NCBI GenBank assembly: GCA_030425205.1
Contig: JAUIAP010000002.1
Span: 248,001-312,000, forward strand
Length of the DNA: 64,000 nt
Direction of reading: 5' to 3'
From: Anaerolineae bacterium
GTDB taxonomy: Bacteria > Chloroflexota > Anaerolineae > Promineifilales > Promineifilaceae
This document shows positions 1-8,604 of the stretch, piece by piece. The position numbers and the translations under genes were made by a program. The stretch's first letter is position 1. Every line of letters begins with the position of its first letter. The notes below the pieces were generated by a model, which did no database searches, was not told the origin of the DNA, and saw nothing but the letters and a program-made list of their open reading frames with translations.

Positions 1-121
1 CTGCGATAATCTTGGCAGAGAGGGCAATATCATATAGTAGATTGGTAAAGTCGCCGCGTGCAGAGTCAGGTTGGGAATCGAGAATGTGCCGTTCAATGGT
101 GACAATTTTGTTATTGATCAT
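1..121 (-). CDS. fbp: Fructose-1,6-bisphosphatase class I, N-terminal fragment cut by the window edge
   Basis: Reading the minus strand from an ATG at 119-121 to the window edge gives 40 residues with no stop. They contain an ERHILDSQ stretch, then GDFTNLLYDIAL, then SAKIIA. That order (R-H-x-L near the start, G-[DE]-[LF]-T about 15 residues later, then IA-x-[AS]-AKII) is the N-terminal signature of class I FBPase, the gluconeogenic enzyme that hydrolyses fructose-1,6-bisphosphate to fructose-6-phosphate. The catalytic metal-binding residues would lie beyond the left edge and cannot be seen. The visible ribosome-binding site is weak. The call rests on motif recognition in a short stretch, but the fit is good along its whole length. 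Confidence 0.75.
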   Translation of the reverse strand, partial: MINNKIVTIERHILDSQPDSARGDFTNLLYDIALSAKIIA

Positions 122-718
122 GGGAAATCCACTGATAGCTGGAACGCCGTGGGATAATGCGCGACAGCTAAATTATTTTATAGTTCATGGATTTTTCAAA
201 TTTTGCAGCAAGGTATAAATAGTGTCATAACCTTCATTTTTCACCCTGCTCCTCATGAAATCCCTATGAACCGATTTATTAATTTGAGTGCTGCATGGAG
301 CGACGCAAGCGTAACATGCGACCCATAGAATGACAAGGGAAATAAGGTCATTTTACTGCCGCTCCACCACCTAAACCCCCTATGTAGCTGACTCACTCTT
401 TGGCCAGCAAATGATGTGAACATTGGTCTGCACACCATTTGCAAGGTTAAATTTATGCTACAATCAGTATCAGTTGACCGTCATGGTCACTATGATACAT
501 TTGTAGCTAAGTAATGAAGCGGCTATATTTAACGTATTGAAATTCGGGGTTCTCTGTGCAGCTTTTGATAGCATCAAATTCCAAGCTGCTGGTGCACGTT
601 GTTTAGCTAGAAACATGGTCATATCGGCCGAATTTACAAAATCTAGCAAAATTTGTCAGTCATGAAGTGCCTCAAATGGCCGTTGTAAAATCATATATGG
701 AAGTAAATACTGACCAAT
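122..718. other. AT-rich intergenic spacer
   Basis: About 600 bases between the divergently placed fbp fragment and the FAS1 gene. The two short open frames here (68 codons on plus, 63 on minus) have no ribosome-binding site, no recognisable domain and atypical composition, so I do not call them. The stretch should hold the promoters of both flanking genes. It also contains one TCGGCCGA octamer at 624-631. I see no RNA gene or clear hairpin. Confidence 0.5.
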
Positions 719-2416
719 ATGATCAATTTTCCTAAAAGAATTATGTCACGTATTTCGAAATTAACTTTCGCGTTGCTAATGTTTATGTTGGTAATCGTTG
801 CGAAGCCCAGCAATGCGCAAGGCAACACCCTCATGGACATCATATCCAGTGACTTACGTCTGGATGAATTTAAGGCGGCCATTAACACGGCAGAGCTGGA
901 CAATATGTTGCGTGGACCCGGTCCATACACCATTTTTGCTCCAGTCGATGGTGCGTTCATCGCCTCAAGTAACAGTGGGGATATGCGCGGCACCGTCCTT
1001 TATCATGGACTAAAAGGTAAATACACCAATGGCGACCTAAAACAACAGACAACGGTTGCCACATTGCTTGGACCCGAACTGGAAATTGTCAACGATCGCG
1101 GTGTGACCATTAATGGTCAGGCGAAGATGGTTGCCATCGATATCCCAGCATCGAACGGGATTTTGCAGATTATTCATGTCCCGCTCTTGCCTCCAGAGGG
1201 TGTCGCCATTCCAACGGCTGAATCGCTTGCAGAGGCAGAGGCAGAGGAAGCAGCTGCGGCGGCTGAGTCAGGGGGCAGCGCGACGACATCAGGTTTGCCA
1301 TCATTGGCGGCGGCCGATCCCGGTCCATCAACCTTCACCGACCCAAATCGTAACCCTGCCTATGTGAGTGGCGGTTTGATGCCCTATTGGATGGGTGTTG
1401 CGACCGATGCGACCGTCTGCAAGGGGATGTCATGGGTAATGGTCGAAGGCTGGGCTGGCTACTCCAAAGTTGGAGCTGATCGCAAAACCAATCCTTATCG
1501 CGGCGATACCTCCTGCGACCAATCGCTTCCAATGCTCTGTTTCAATCGAGATATGAGCGGCGCACCGGCCTTGAGTTTCCGAGAAAGCTGGTCATTCGGT
1601 TCGCTACGTCCAACCTTGCCAGTTCAAGGTTACCAACTCACTTCACAGGCGACCGCCGATGCCTTATGTGCGGCTGCCTATGGTGAAGGGTGGCGTATGG
1701 CTGAGTACCATGACGCAGCTTTTGGTCAAAAGATTGGGCCTGTAAGTGGGCACGACTTTTGGGCGCGCGGTAACGCACCGCTCGGCCAACGCTTTTGGGT
1801 AAGTATTTACGACCAACCTGCCAATCCATGGAATAGCGTGTTGCAACCGAATGGCGCGGGTGGATTTGGTGCAGCCTCAGGGAATAATGGTGGCGGATTT
1901 GTCGACAATCCCGGTGACGACCCCGCATTTATTGGTGATGGCCCCGCTCGAATGTCGCGCAGTCAAGGTTTGGCGGCTGGCAAGATGGCCTGCTCTGGAA
2001 TGACTTGGGTCATCTATCGTCAGATGGATGGGCTTGTCCAAGTTGGTACGGATGCGCGCACGAACCCATTTGTTGGTGACCAATCCTGTGCCGCAACCTT
2101 CCCACTGCTGTGCATTCGCGTTGACGGATATGCTGTTCCGTCTAGCCGCAATGGACAAAACTTCGCCACAGGCTGGTCGGCTGGCTCAGTGCGGTTGACA
2201 CGCCCTGTCAATGGTAATGAGATTTCAACCCGCAATGCGGCTGCCGATTTGTGTGTCAGTTCCTTTGGGAATGGCTGGCGGATGGCCGAGTTTCACGATG
2301 GTTCGCTCGGCTCGCATGGCGGGGGATGGGCATTATGGGCATACGGGAATCTGCCCACAGGACAACGGTTCTGGGTTGCCAACAACGATCAAATGGCGAA
2401 TCCTTGGAACCGCTAA
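719..2416 (+). CDS. Secreted fasciclin (FAS1) protein with two C-terminal Cys-rich repeats
   Basis: 565 residues. A signal peptide (about residues 1-34, ending SNAQG) is followed by one FAS1/fasciclin adhesion domain (about 38-158) with the typical GPYTIFAPVDGAF segment and a late ILQIIHVPLLPP segment. An Ala/Glu-rich linker leads into two tandem copies of a roughly 150-residue module (about 225-375 and 415-565). Each copy begins with C-x-G-M-[ST]-W-V, carries G-D-x-S-C, P-x-L-C and a D-x-LC Cys, then GxGWRMAE[YF]HD, and ends QRFWV...DQPANPWN. I do not recognise this module. The four conserved Cys suggest two disulfides, and the protein is probably extracellular and adhesive. ATG 719 is kept, but ATG 743 would give an equally good signal peptide. 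Neither has a strong ribosome-binding site. Confidence 0.9.
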   Translation: MINFPKRIMSRISKLTFALLMFMLVIVAKPSNAQGNTLMDIISSDLRLDEFKAAINTAELDNMLRGPGPYTIFAPVDGAFIASSNSGDMRGTVLYHGLKGKYTNGDLKQQTTVATLLGPELEIVNDRGVTINGQAKMVAIDIPASNGILQIIHVPLLPPEGVAIPTAESLAEAEAEEAAAAAESGGSATTSGLPSLAAADPGPSTFTDPNRNPAYVSGGLMPYWMGVATDATVCKGMSWVMVEGWAGYSKVGADRKTNPYRGDTSCDQSLPMLCFNRDMSGAPALSFRESWSFGSLRPTLPVQGYQLTSQATADALCAAAYGEGWRMAEYHDAAFGQKIGPVSGHDFWARGNAPLGQRFWVSIYDQPANPWNSVLQPNGAGGFGAASGNNGGGFVDNPGDDPAFIGDGPARMSRSQGLAAGKMACSGMTWVIYRQMDGLVQVGTDARTNPFVGDQSCAATFPLLCIRVDGYAVPSSRNGQNFATGWSAGSVRLTRPVNGNEISTRNAAADLCVSSFGNGWRMAEFHDGSLGSHGGGWALWAYGNLPTGQRFWVANNDQMANPWNR

Positions 2417-2447
2417 AGATCAACCGATTCGTTTGAAACACATTCAG

Positions 2448-2474
2448 AAGCACATCAATTCGATGTGCTTTTTT
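2448..2474 (+). terminator. Rho-independent terminator of the FAS1 gene
   Basis: Nine-base stem AAGCACATC / GATGTGCTT with a five-base loop, running straight into a T tract, 31 bases after the FAS1 stop codon. Confidence 0.85.
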
Positions 2475-2481
2475 GTTGCGT

Positions 2482-2507
2482 GTTTCGGGATTCCCAAATC
2501 CCGAAAC
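2482..2507. repeat. Perfect 11-bp inverted repeat
   Basis: GTTTCGGGATT and its exact complement separated by CCCA, just after the terminator. There is no T tract on either side. It may back up termination between the convergent genes. Confidence 0.5.
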
Positions 2508-2646
2508 GTCCAGCTAAGAAGAATAGATTCCCGCGCGGGTACGAGAGAATTATCTGGTCACCATTGGAGAATATACCCCCCATCCTACATATGGGTTCAT
2601 CCTCTCTTTCCCTATCGTGACGAAAAGTGATGTATTATGCGCCCCG

Positions 2647-2679
2647 AAATACGGCGTTTCTGCCAGAAACCCCGTATTT
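2647..2679. terminator. Hairpin between convergent genes, likely for the minus-strand Kelch gene
   Basis: AAATACGG and CCGTATTT form the outer stem and GTTTCT / AGAAAC the inner stem, separated by a C-C mismatch and closed by a GCC loop. It lies 56 bases beyond the stop codon of the minus-strand gene at 2735. No clear T tract follows, so the terminator role is inferred from position. Confidence 0.45.
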
Positions 2680-2734
2680 GAAGATTGCAATTCCTAACAC
2701 TTGCTTTCAGGATTGGTATTTGTACAGGAAATCA

Positions 2735-4138
2735 CTACGGCTCGTTGCGCGTCGAAGGCAGAAAAATTTGGAACGGGCGTGGTTCAAAAGCGTAAACTTC
2801 AGCTTGAAACGCGCCATCGCGTTCCCCCCCAACGAGATAGATGCGAGTTTCGATGTTGGCGAGGCCGAGCCGTGTCCAGCTTGAGTTGATCGGGACATTG
2901 ACAACTGACCAGTTGTCAGTGGATGCGTCAAACAGTTCCCCAGAGGTGATTTCTGACTCGAAACCGCCTCCTAACACATAGAGCTTATCGAAAATAGTTA
3001 ATGCTTGCGCGCCCGCGCGCGCCTGCAACAGCGGAGGACAGCTCTCCCAAACCTCGCTCATTAAGTTAAAGCGTTCACAACTGTCAAGTTCGGCCGATTC
3101 TGAGCGGCCCCCGACGAAATAGAGCGAATCCCCCAATATCGCGCCCGCCGCATACGAGCGCGACGTTGCAGGCGGTGGCAACGGTCGCCAACTGTCGTCA
3201 ATCGGGTTATAGACCTGAAAGCCATTTGTGACTCCGCGTAAGTTCTCACCCCCGACAACGTATAAAACCTTGCCATCTGAGACGGCAACCGCTCCTATCA
3301 ATGGCACAGGCAACGATGCGGCCGATCGCCAAACATCACCCGCAGGGCTGTAAACTTCAACGTTTGCCGTCGCGCCGTTCGCTGCGCGTCCACCGACAAC
3401 ATAAATTTGTCCGGCAACGATGGCCGCTGCGGCATCCGTGACAGGTGTGGGCTTATCGGCCAAGGTGTACCATGTTTGGTCACGGCTATCAAAAGTGGCG
3501 GTGCTGCCGTCAATGCCATCGGCCGAATCGCACTGTGCTGGATCACATTCCCCGCCGATCCGATAGATGTTTAACCCATCGCCCACCGTCGCCATCCCCG
3601 CACGCGGCACATCCAGCGGGTGCGCCAACCACCAGCCGCGCTCCTCAAGGGCGATTTCGGTAAAAGGCTCGATTTCTGGCTGCGTCAACTGCTGATAGGC
3701 AAAAACACCGCCTACAATGAGGATGAGCAGCAGAGGAAAGAGGAGAAAGATCGGCCGAAAATGACGTTTAGTTGGTGCTATAACAGTTGGAGATTGTGTG
3801 TTTACGGGTTCAATTGTGGGGGTGGAATCGGCCGAAAGTTCAAATTGTTCAACAGTCCCCTCGACCGCCTCCGCCACTTGTTCAGGCTCAGGTGTTTCTG
3901 GAACCGTCTCCTCTTCAACGAGCTCAACCCCATCGATCAACCCTTGTTGTAATCCCAACGTGACCGCCTCTGTGCGAGAGGTCGCTCCCATCTTTGTGAA
4001 AATGTTCCGCACATGGACTTTGACCGTATTGGGACTGATCGACAGTGCGCTGGCGATCTCTTTGTTTGAGCCGCCCGCCACCATCTCATGCAATACGTCC
4101 GTCTCACGCGGACTCAATGATTCGCCGAATTCTGCCAT
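2735..4138 (-). CDS. Membrane-tethered LuxR-type regulator with extracellular Kelch propeller
   Basis: 467 residues. Residues 6-68 are a complete GerE/LuxR helix-turn-helix (LSPRETDVL, GGSNKEIASALSIS, NTVKVHVRNIF, KMGATSRTEAV). An acidic, Pro/Thr-rich linker follows, then one transmembrane helix (about 129-148). The rest (about 165-460) is a Kelch-type beta-propeller, with repeated YVVGG / YFVGG / YLVGG blades. There is no signal peptide, so the N-terminus should be cytoplasmic and the propeller outside, as in the ToxR/CadC layout but with a LuxR DNA-binding domain. No receiver domain is present. It follows the TPR-like gene at 4213 by 74 bases on the same strand and probably shares its transcript. 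The propeller may sense a surface ligand, which is inference. Confidence 0.88.
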   Translation of the reverse strand: MAEFGESLSPRETDVLHEMVAGGSNKEIASALSISPNTVKVHVRNIFTKMGATSRTEAVTLGLQQGLIDGVELVEEETVPETPEPEQVAEAVEGTVEQFELSADSTPTIEPVNTQSPTVIAPTKRHFRPIFLLFPLLLILIVGGVFAYQQLTQPEIEPFTEIALEERGWWLAHPLDVPRAGMATVGDGLNIYRIGGECDPAQCDSADGIDGSTATFDSRDQTWYTLADKPTPVTDAAAAIVAGQIYVVGGRAANGATANVEVYSPAGDVWRSAASLPVPLIGAVAVSDGKVLYVVGGENLRGVTNGFQVYNPIDDSWRPLPPPATSRSYAAGAILGDSLYFVGGRSESAELDSCERFNLMSEVWESCPPLLQARAGAQALTIFDKLYVLGGGFESEITSGELFDASTDNWSVVNVPINSSWTRLGLANIETRIYLVGGERDGAFQAEVYAFEPRPFQIFLPSTRNEP

Positions 4139-4212
4139 GGGGAAATTATACCGATCTCAGTGGGTAGTTTGCAGTAAACAGCAGTCAATAACTGTTCACC
4201 GCTGACTGTCCG

Positions 4213-5295
4213 TTAACCGTCTGCCCCACCCTGCGGCGTGGGCGTCCAGGGCCCTTGTCCCGGTTGTGGGGTGGGCGTCCAGGGCCCTTCTTGCACGGCA
4301 TCACTCGTTGGGGTTGCCGTTGGGGAGGGGTTTTCGCAGTCCCATTTAGCCGTGTTCCATTTTTCACGCAGGTCACTGCTATTGAAGGTTCTCAACGCTT
4401 GGGCATATTGAAATTGTGCGCTGCATGGCTCATTGGCTGCCGCTAGCTGATCGCCATAGCCAATTCGTGCCTCTACCAGCAGGTCGCACGCATCATGGAA
4501 GCCGGGCAGCGTCGTGCAAATTTCATTCAATGCGTTGACGCTGACCTCCCAATTGATGCCAAAATAGGAGACACCCGTTAAGTAGGTGCGTGAATAGTAG
4601 AGCTGACTGATAGCGTTTTCGGGCAGTGTGCCAAGTTTTTCTGCTTGCTCAAAGTAATTGATGCCCAGCGTTACGCGATTGCCGTTTGTGAAGAAAAAGC
4701 CCGCGCCCAGATATGCTTCAAACAGCAGCGAGTTGGTGCGGAAGCGTTCATAGTTTGGATAGTCGATTTGAAAGGCGACAAGCTCTCGAATCGCATCTTC
4801 CCATTGTTCATTTGTAACCATCGTTTCTAGCGTGTTGAGACGGGTTTCGAGCGCGGCTGGCTGAGGGGTGCGATTGGGTTGGGTGGCGACAGGTGGCAGT
4901 AGTGTGGGTGTGTCGGATGGCGTCGGCGTGATGGGGGTTGCCGTTGTTGTCGTGCCGTCGCCCGCGACGATGACGAGCGGGGTTGGCAATGGAGATGCAG
5001 ACATTGCGCCAATCGTCGCTGCGAGGCTAAGCACGTCAGGGTCATCGGGCGACCAGCCTTGCAGCTCTTCTAAGCGACGTTCCGCTAGCGCGATGTTGCC
5101 CGCATCGATGTCCTCATGGGCAAGTTCAAGCTGACGACTAATCTCGGTCACCAAATTGGCCTGCGCCTGTTCGGTGCGCGTTGCCTGACCACTGCGCCAT
5201 GCAAGCGCAGCGATAATTGCGTAGAAGATAATAAGTAATGCGGCAGCTAGTAGGGCATACCCACTGTAGCGCAGCCACGTGCGCGATTTGGTCAA
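4213..5295 (-). CDS. Membrane-anchored TPR-like protein with GPWTPTP tail
   Basis: 360 residues. A short basic start leads into a single transmembrane helix (about 10-33), then a helical segment that includes a TPR-like pair (about 40-85). A Thr/Pro-rich stretch (about 105-150) follows, then a helical domain (about 150-310) that looks like degenerate TPRs. The C-terminus is low-complexity and carries GPWTPTP twice. Without a cleavable signal, the bulk should lie outside the membrane. It sits between a GT4 gene (66 bases upstream by ATG start) and the LuxR-Kelch gene on the minus strand, suggesting a three-gene unit. No catalytic motif is visible. It may be a scaffold in envelope assembly or a partner of the LuxR-Kelch protein, which is inference. 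Confidence 0.8.
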   Translation of the reverse strand: MTKSRTWLRYSGYALLAAALLIIFYAIIAALAWRSGQATRTEQAQANLVTEISRQLELAHEDIDAGNIALAERRLEELQGWSPDDPDVLSLAATIGAMSASPLPTPLVIVAGDGTTTTATPITPTPSDTPTLLPPVATQPNRTPQPAALETRLNTLETMVTNEQWEDAIRELVAFQIDYPNYERFRTNSLLFEAYLGAGFFFTNGNRVTLGINYFEQAEKLGTLPENAISQLYYSRTYLTGVSYFGINWEVSVNALNEICTTLPGFHDACDLLVEARIGYGDQLAAANEPCSAQFQYAQALRTFNSSDLREKWNTAKWDCENPSPTATPTSDAVQEGPWTPTPQPGQGPWTPTPQGGADG

Positions 5296-5361
5296 CGATA
5301 GTTCTCCACAGGGTTTAAGTAGTCATACGCTGATGGTCGTTATCTGCATTGACAGTATAGC

Positions 5362-6459
5362 TTAAGTATCATTTAGGCTGCGATAGACAGCGACAGTTTT
5401 TGATGCGATTTGATCTTGTGTGTACTGTTGTAGAACGCGCTGGCGACCTTTTCGGCCGAAATCCTCGCGTAATTCCACATTCTCTTGCAACAAGCGCAAA
5501 TGGGCGTGCAACCCTGCCACATCATCCTCCCGAAAAATTAGCCCTGCATCCCCAATCACGTGTGGAATCTCGCCGCTATCTGATCCAATAACGGCCACTT
5601 CACACGCCATCGCCTCAGTTAGAACGCGACCGAACTGCTCTTTCCAAGTCGGCAAGGTACGCGATGATAACACTAGCACATCGAGCGAGCGCAAAAATTC
5701 AGGCACATCTTCTGAACCAATTTTGCCTAAAAAGTGGACGCGCTCTGCAATTCCAAGCTGCCGTGCCAACTGTTCCAACTCATCGCGCGCCCCGCCATCA
5801 CCCGCGATTTTGATGCACCAATCGCCCGTTAGCTGTGCAGCCGCTTGTAAGATGAGATCGACCCCCTTTTCCGGGTTGAGTCGTCGATTGGCCGACCCAA
5901 TTGTAAATGGGCGTGATGGACACCGCTCTTTTGGCGTAAATAGACCCATGCTCACCCCAAACTGCGGGAAGGTGGCTGAATCACCACGATATCCTTTACT
6001 GCGCCACACCTGTTCGGCTGCTGCATTGCCCATAATGCCAAAATGTGACCAGTTGAGAATTTGCCGCTCGATCCAGCGGAAGGGCGGAGGATAGCGGCGC
6101 AAGATATTTTGCCATGAGAAAAAGACCAACTTGGCGTTTAGCTTACGTCCGACGCGCATCCCGTGCCACGTCACGAAGCTATATGGCTCCTCATCCATGT
6201 GTAGCACGTCAGGCTTTATTTCATGCAGCAGTTTGGGGAGATCGGGATAGTAATGCAGATGGTATTGACCATTAAAGCGCATCGGCAACACGCGCAAGTC
6301 ATAACCGTCCGTGTGGCTGCGTTCGAGCGTTAGGTTCCCGCGCGCCTCCTTCCAATAAGGTGGCACAACGACAGTCAAATCGGCCGATCGGCCGATTGCT
6401 TCTAACTTTGTTTGGTACGCCCCCACGACGCACGCCTTTGAGACGATGACTACCTTCAA
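5362..6459 (-). CDS. Glycosyltransferase family 4 (GT-B fold)
   Basis: A retaining GT4-type glycosyltransferase. The N-terminal half starts VVIVSKACVVGAYQ and holds the acceptor side. The C-terminal half has the nucleotide-sugar signature: GSANRRLNPEKGVD, KIAGDGGARDELE, VHFLGK, then the E-x7-E type region FGRVLTEAMACEVAVIGSDSGEIPHVIGDAG. I place the start at TTG 6457-6459. It is preceded by AAAGGGCGA, the protein then begins like its relatives, and it leaves room for a promoter before the divergent gene. An in-frame ATG at 6516 would add 19 residues that look unlike the family. Sugar and acceptor are unknown. The neighbouring GT-C genes suggest surface glycan or glycoprotein synthesis. Confidence 0.88.
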   Translation of the reverse strand: MKVVIVSKACVVGAYQTKLEAIGRSADLTVVVPPYWKEARGNLTLERSHTDGYDLRVLPMRFNGQYHLHYYPDLPKLLHEIKPDVLHMDEEPYSFVTWHGMRVGRKLNAKLVFFSWQNILRRYPPPFRWIERQILNWSHFGIMGNAAAEQVWRSKGYRGDSATFPQFGVSMGLFTPKERCPSRPFTIGSANRRLNPEKGVDLILQAAAQLTGDWCIKIAGDGGARDELEQLARQLGIAERVHFLGKIGSEDVPEFLRSLDVLVLSSRTLPTWKEQFGRVLTEAMACEVAVIGSDSGEIPHVIGDAGLIFREDDVAGLHAHLRLLQENVELREDFGRKGRQRVLQQYTQDQIASKTVAVYRSLNDT

Positions 6460-6542
6460 AATTCGCCCTTTACACTGTGGCGCGTTTAACGCGATATGTG
6501 TCTTTTCTGGTTTCATCCCACTCGTTGTTATACTCGTCCGTT

Positions 6543-8564
6543 GTGAGTAGGAAAAATGACCGTGTAACTGCCTCGATCAACCGCCTATTTTACCAAGAAT
6601 GGGTATGGGTCTGTTTGATTCTCATGTTGGCGGCTGCCCTACGATTTGCCTTCCTAAGCGACTACCCACCCGGTCTCTACCGAGATGAAGCATATAATGG
6701 ATTAGACGCACTCGCCGTGCTAGATGGTGAGCGCACGCTCTTTTTTGAGGGCAACAATGGACGTGAACCGCTGCATATCTATGCGATGGCGTTGAGTGTC
6801 GCGATTTTCGGCCGAACGCCACTTGCCCTGCGGCTCCCATCAGCCTTGATCGGCACGCTCACGGTCATCCCGTTTTATCTTCTTACACGAAGCTGGTTCG
6901 GCCGACGCACCGCGCTTTTTGCGGCATTCATTTGGGCGACAACGCTCTGGCCTATCCACCTCAGCCGTCTCGGATTCCGCACCATCTTCCTTCCGTTCTT
7001 TCTGGCAATTGCCTTCTACGCCATCACCCTAACGCTAAAGCGCGCATTCCCGAATCGCTGCACTGATTCTGAGAACCACCATGACTCCAAATCTTTCTCA
7101 CGCATCAATGGAGATAGCAGGCTAGGCATTGCGAGCTTCCTCGCGGGCATTCTCTACGCAATCACCTTCTACACATATTTAGCCGCGCGCCTTACCCCTC
7201 TCTTTCTCATCATTTTTTCACTCTATCTTTATTGGCGTTTTTCGCCGTCGCGCGGCGAAATTCTAGAAGTTTTCAAGCGCATTATTGTGCCATTTGGCAT
7301 CGCCTTTTCGTTGACAATTGCGCCCCTGCTGATCACGCTATCTGTGCAGAATGACGGGCTTTTCGGCCGAACAGATCAGGTCTCAATTTTCAGCCAATCG
7401 ATCAACGAAGGGGACTTTTGGGGAACATTTTGGCGGCATATTTGGCATACCATAGGGATGTTTGTGTGGCGTGGTGACATTATCGTGCGCCACAACCCTG
7501 CGGGGAGACCTGTCTTCGACGTGCTGATGGCTGGTCCATTCCTGATTGGCGTGGTCTGGGCGTTGCGTCATTTCCGGCGTCCTGCGGCAGCGGCGACGTT
7601 GCTCTATTGCGCCACGATGGCATGGGGAACGATCTTGGCGGAGGATGCCCCCCACTTTTTACGAGCAGCGGGGATGCTTCCTATTCTTCTCATTTTTCCC
7701 GCGATCGGGTTGTGTTGGCTATCATCGTGGAATAAACTTCATTCTGGTTTACGGGTTGCCCTACCAACTGTCCTTTTGGTTGGCAGCACGATAATCACTG
7801 TGAGAGATTATCAACGATACATGCGACAGCCAGACACAGCGTATCTGTTTGAGGCGGCTGCGCGGGAGTTAGGGTTGCGGATTTCGGCCGAAACCGCCCA
7901 GAACGTTAGCATCGATGATCGGTACTTTGTCGGATGGACAGCCATCCCATTCTTAGTTGATTCCGATTTGCAACTATACCAAGGTGCGCCCGCGACCGCT
8001 TACGATTTACCACATACCATTTTTGCATGGCCTTATGAATCACTTGATTTTGTCGCTGACCAACTATATCCAAATAGTTCGGTAACGGTGATGGTGGGCA
8101 GTCTCGCACGCGGTGATTTAGAATTGACCGCCTACCCTTTTTACGTTCAGTACGCGATGACGGAGAAACAGGAGTCAGCAGTAACGACCCTCGCAAACTT
8201 TGACAATCAACTTTGGCTTGAAGATGTGACGATTGAAACAGCAGACGAAACGCTTGCCATCACGTTGACTTGGCGCGGCGAACAACTGCTACAACAACCG
8301 CTGACCGCATTTGTTCACGTCGCCGATATTGAAACGGGTGCAATTGTACAAAGTGACATGCCGCCTGCGGGACAATTTTGGTCGCCGCTGTGGTGGCGTG
8401 AGAATTTATCGCTGATTGAACAGCGTGACATCGCAGTGCGCTATGATCCCGAACGCCACACAATTTTTGTGGGCGTTTACAACAGTGTAACGTTAGACAA
8501 TCTCCCCATAGTCGATTCAAATGGGGCGCAGATTGGTGAAAGATGGGAATATCAGGATAAGTAG
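6543..8564 (+). CDS. GT39-type polytopic glycosyltransferase with extracytoplasmic C-terminal domain
   Basis: About 673 residues from GTG 6543; the open frame extends up to 6477, but that would overlap the divergent GT4 gene. Some ten hydrophobic segments fill the first 430 residues. The first outer loop reads YPPGLYRDEAYNGLDAL, with the acidic D-E pair typical of polyprenyl-phosphate-dependent GT-C enzymes (dolichyl-P-mannose:protein mannosyltransferase and ArnT relatives). REPLHIYAM and TLWPIHLSRLGFR are also family-like. The last 230 residues are non-membrane and end in a beta-rich module (LAITLTWRG, FVHVADIETG, ERHTIFVGVYN) shared with other GT-C proteins here. It likely transfers a lipid-linked sugar to a surface acceptor. 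The acceptor is unknown, but the Thr/Pro-rich proteins encoded next are plausible. Confidence 0.88.
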   Translation: MSRKNDRVTASINRLFYQEWVWVCLILMLAAALRFAFLSDYPPGLYRDEAYNGLDALAVLDGERTLFFEGNNGREPLHIYAMALSVAIFGRTPLALRLPSALIGTLTVIPFYLLTRSWFGRRTALFAAFIWATTLWPIHLSRLGFRTIFLPFFLAIAFYAITLTLKRAFPNRCTDSENHHDSKSFSRINGDSRLGIASFLAGILYAITFYTYLAARLTPLFLIIFSLYLYWRFSPSRGEILEVFKRIIVPFGIAFSLTIAPLLITLSVQNDGLFGRTDQVSIFSQSINEGDFWGTFWRHIWHTIGMFVWRGDIIVRHNPAGRPVFDVLMAGPFLIGVVWALRHFRRPAAAATLLYCATMAWGTILAEDAPHFLRAAGMLPILLIFPAIGLCWLSSWNKLHSGLRVALPTVLLVGSTIITVRDYQRYMRQPDTAYLFEAAARELGLRISAETAQNVSIDDRYFVGWTAIPFLVDSDLQLYQGAPATAYDLPHTIFAWPYESLDFVADQLYPNSSVTVMVGSLARGDLELTAYPFYVQYAMTEKQESAVTTLANFDNQLWLEDVTIETADETLAITLTWRGEQLLQQPLTAFVHVADIETGAIVQSDMPPAGQFWSPLWWRENLSLIEQRDIAVRYDPERHTIFVGVYNSVTLDNLPIVDSNGAQIGERWEYQDK

Positions 8565-8604
8565 GCTTGATCGCGTAAGATGCGGGATTAAGTGAGAGGA
8601 AACT

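Noticed and set aside
12-444. Short open frames at 12-218 (plus) and 253-444 (minus)
   Set aside because: The first lies antisense to the recognised fbp start. Neither has a ribosome-binding site or any domain.
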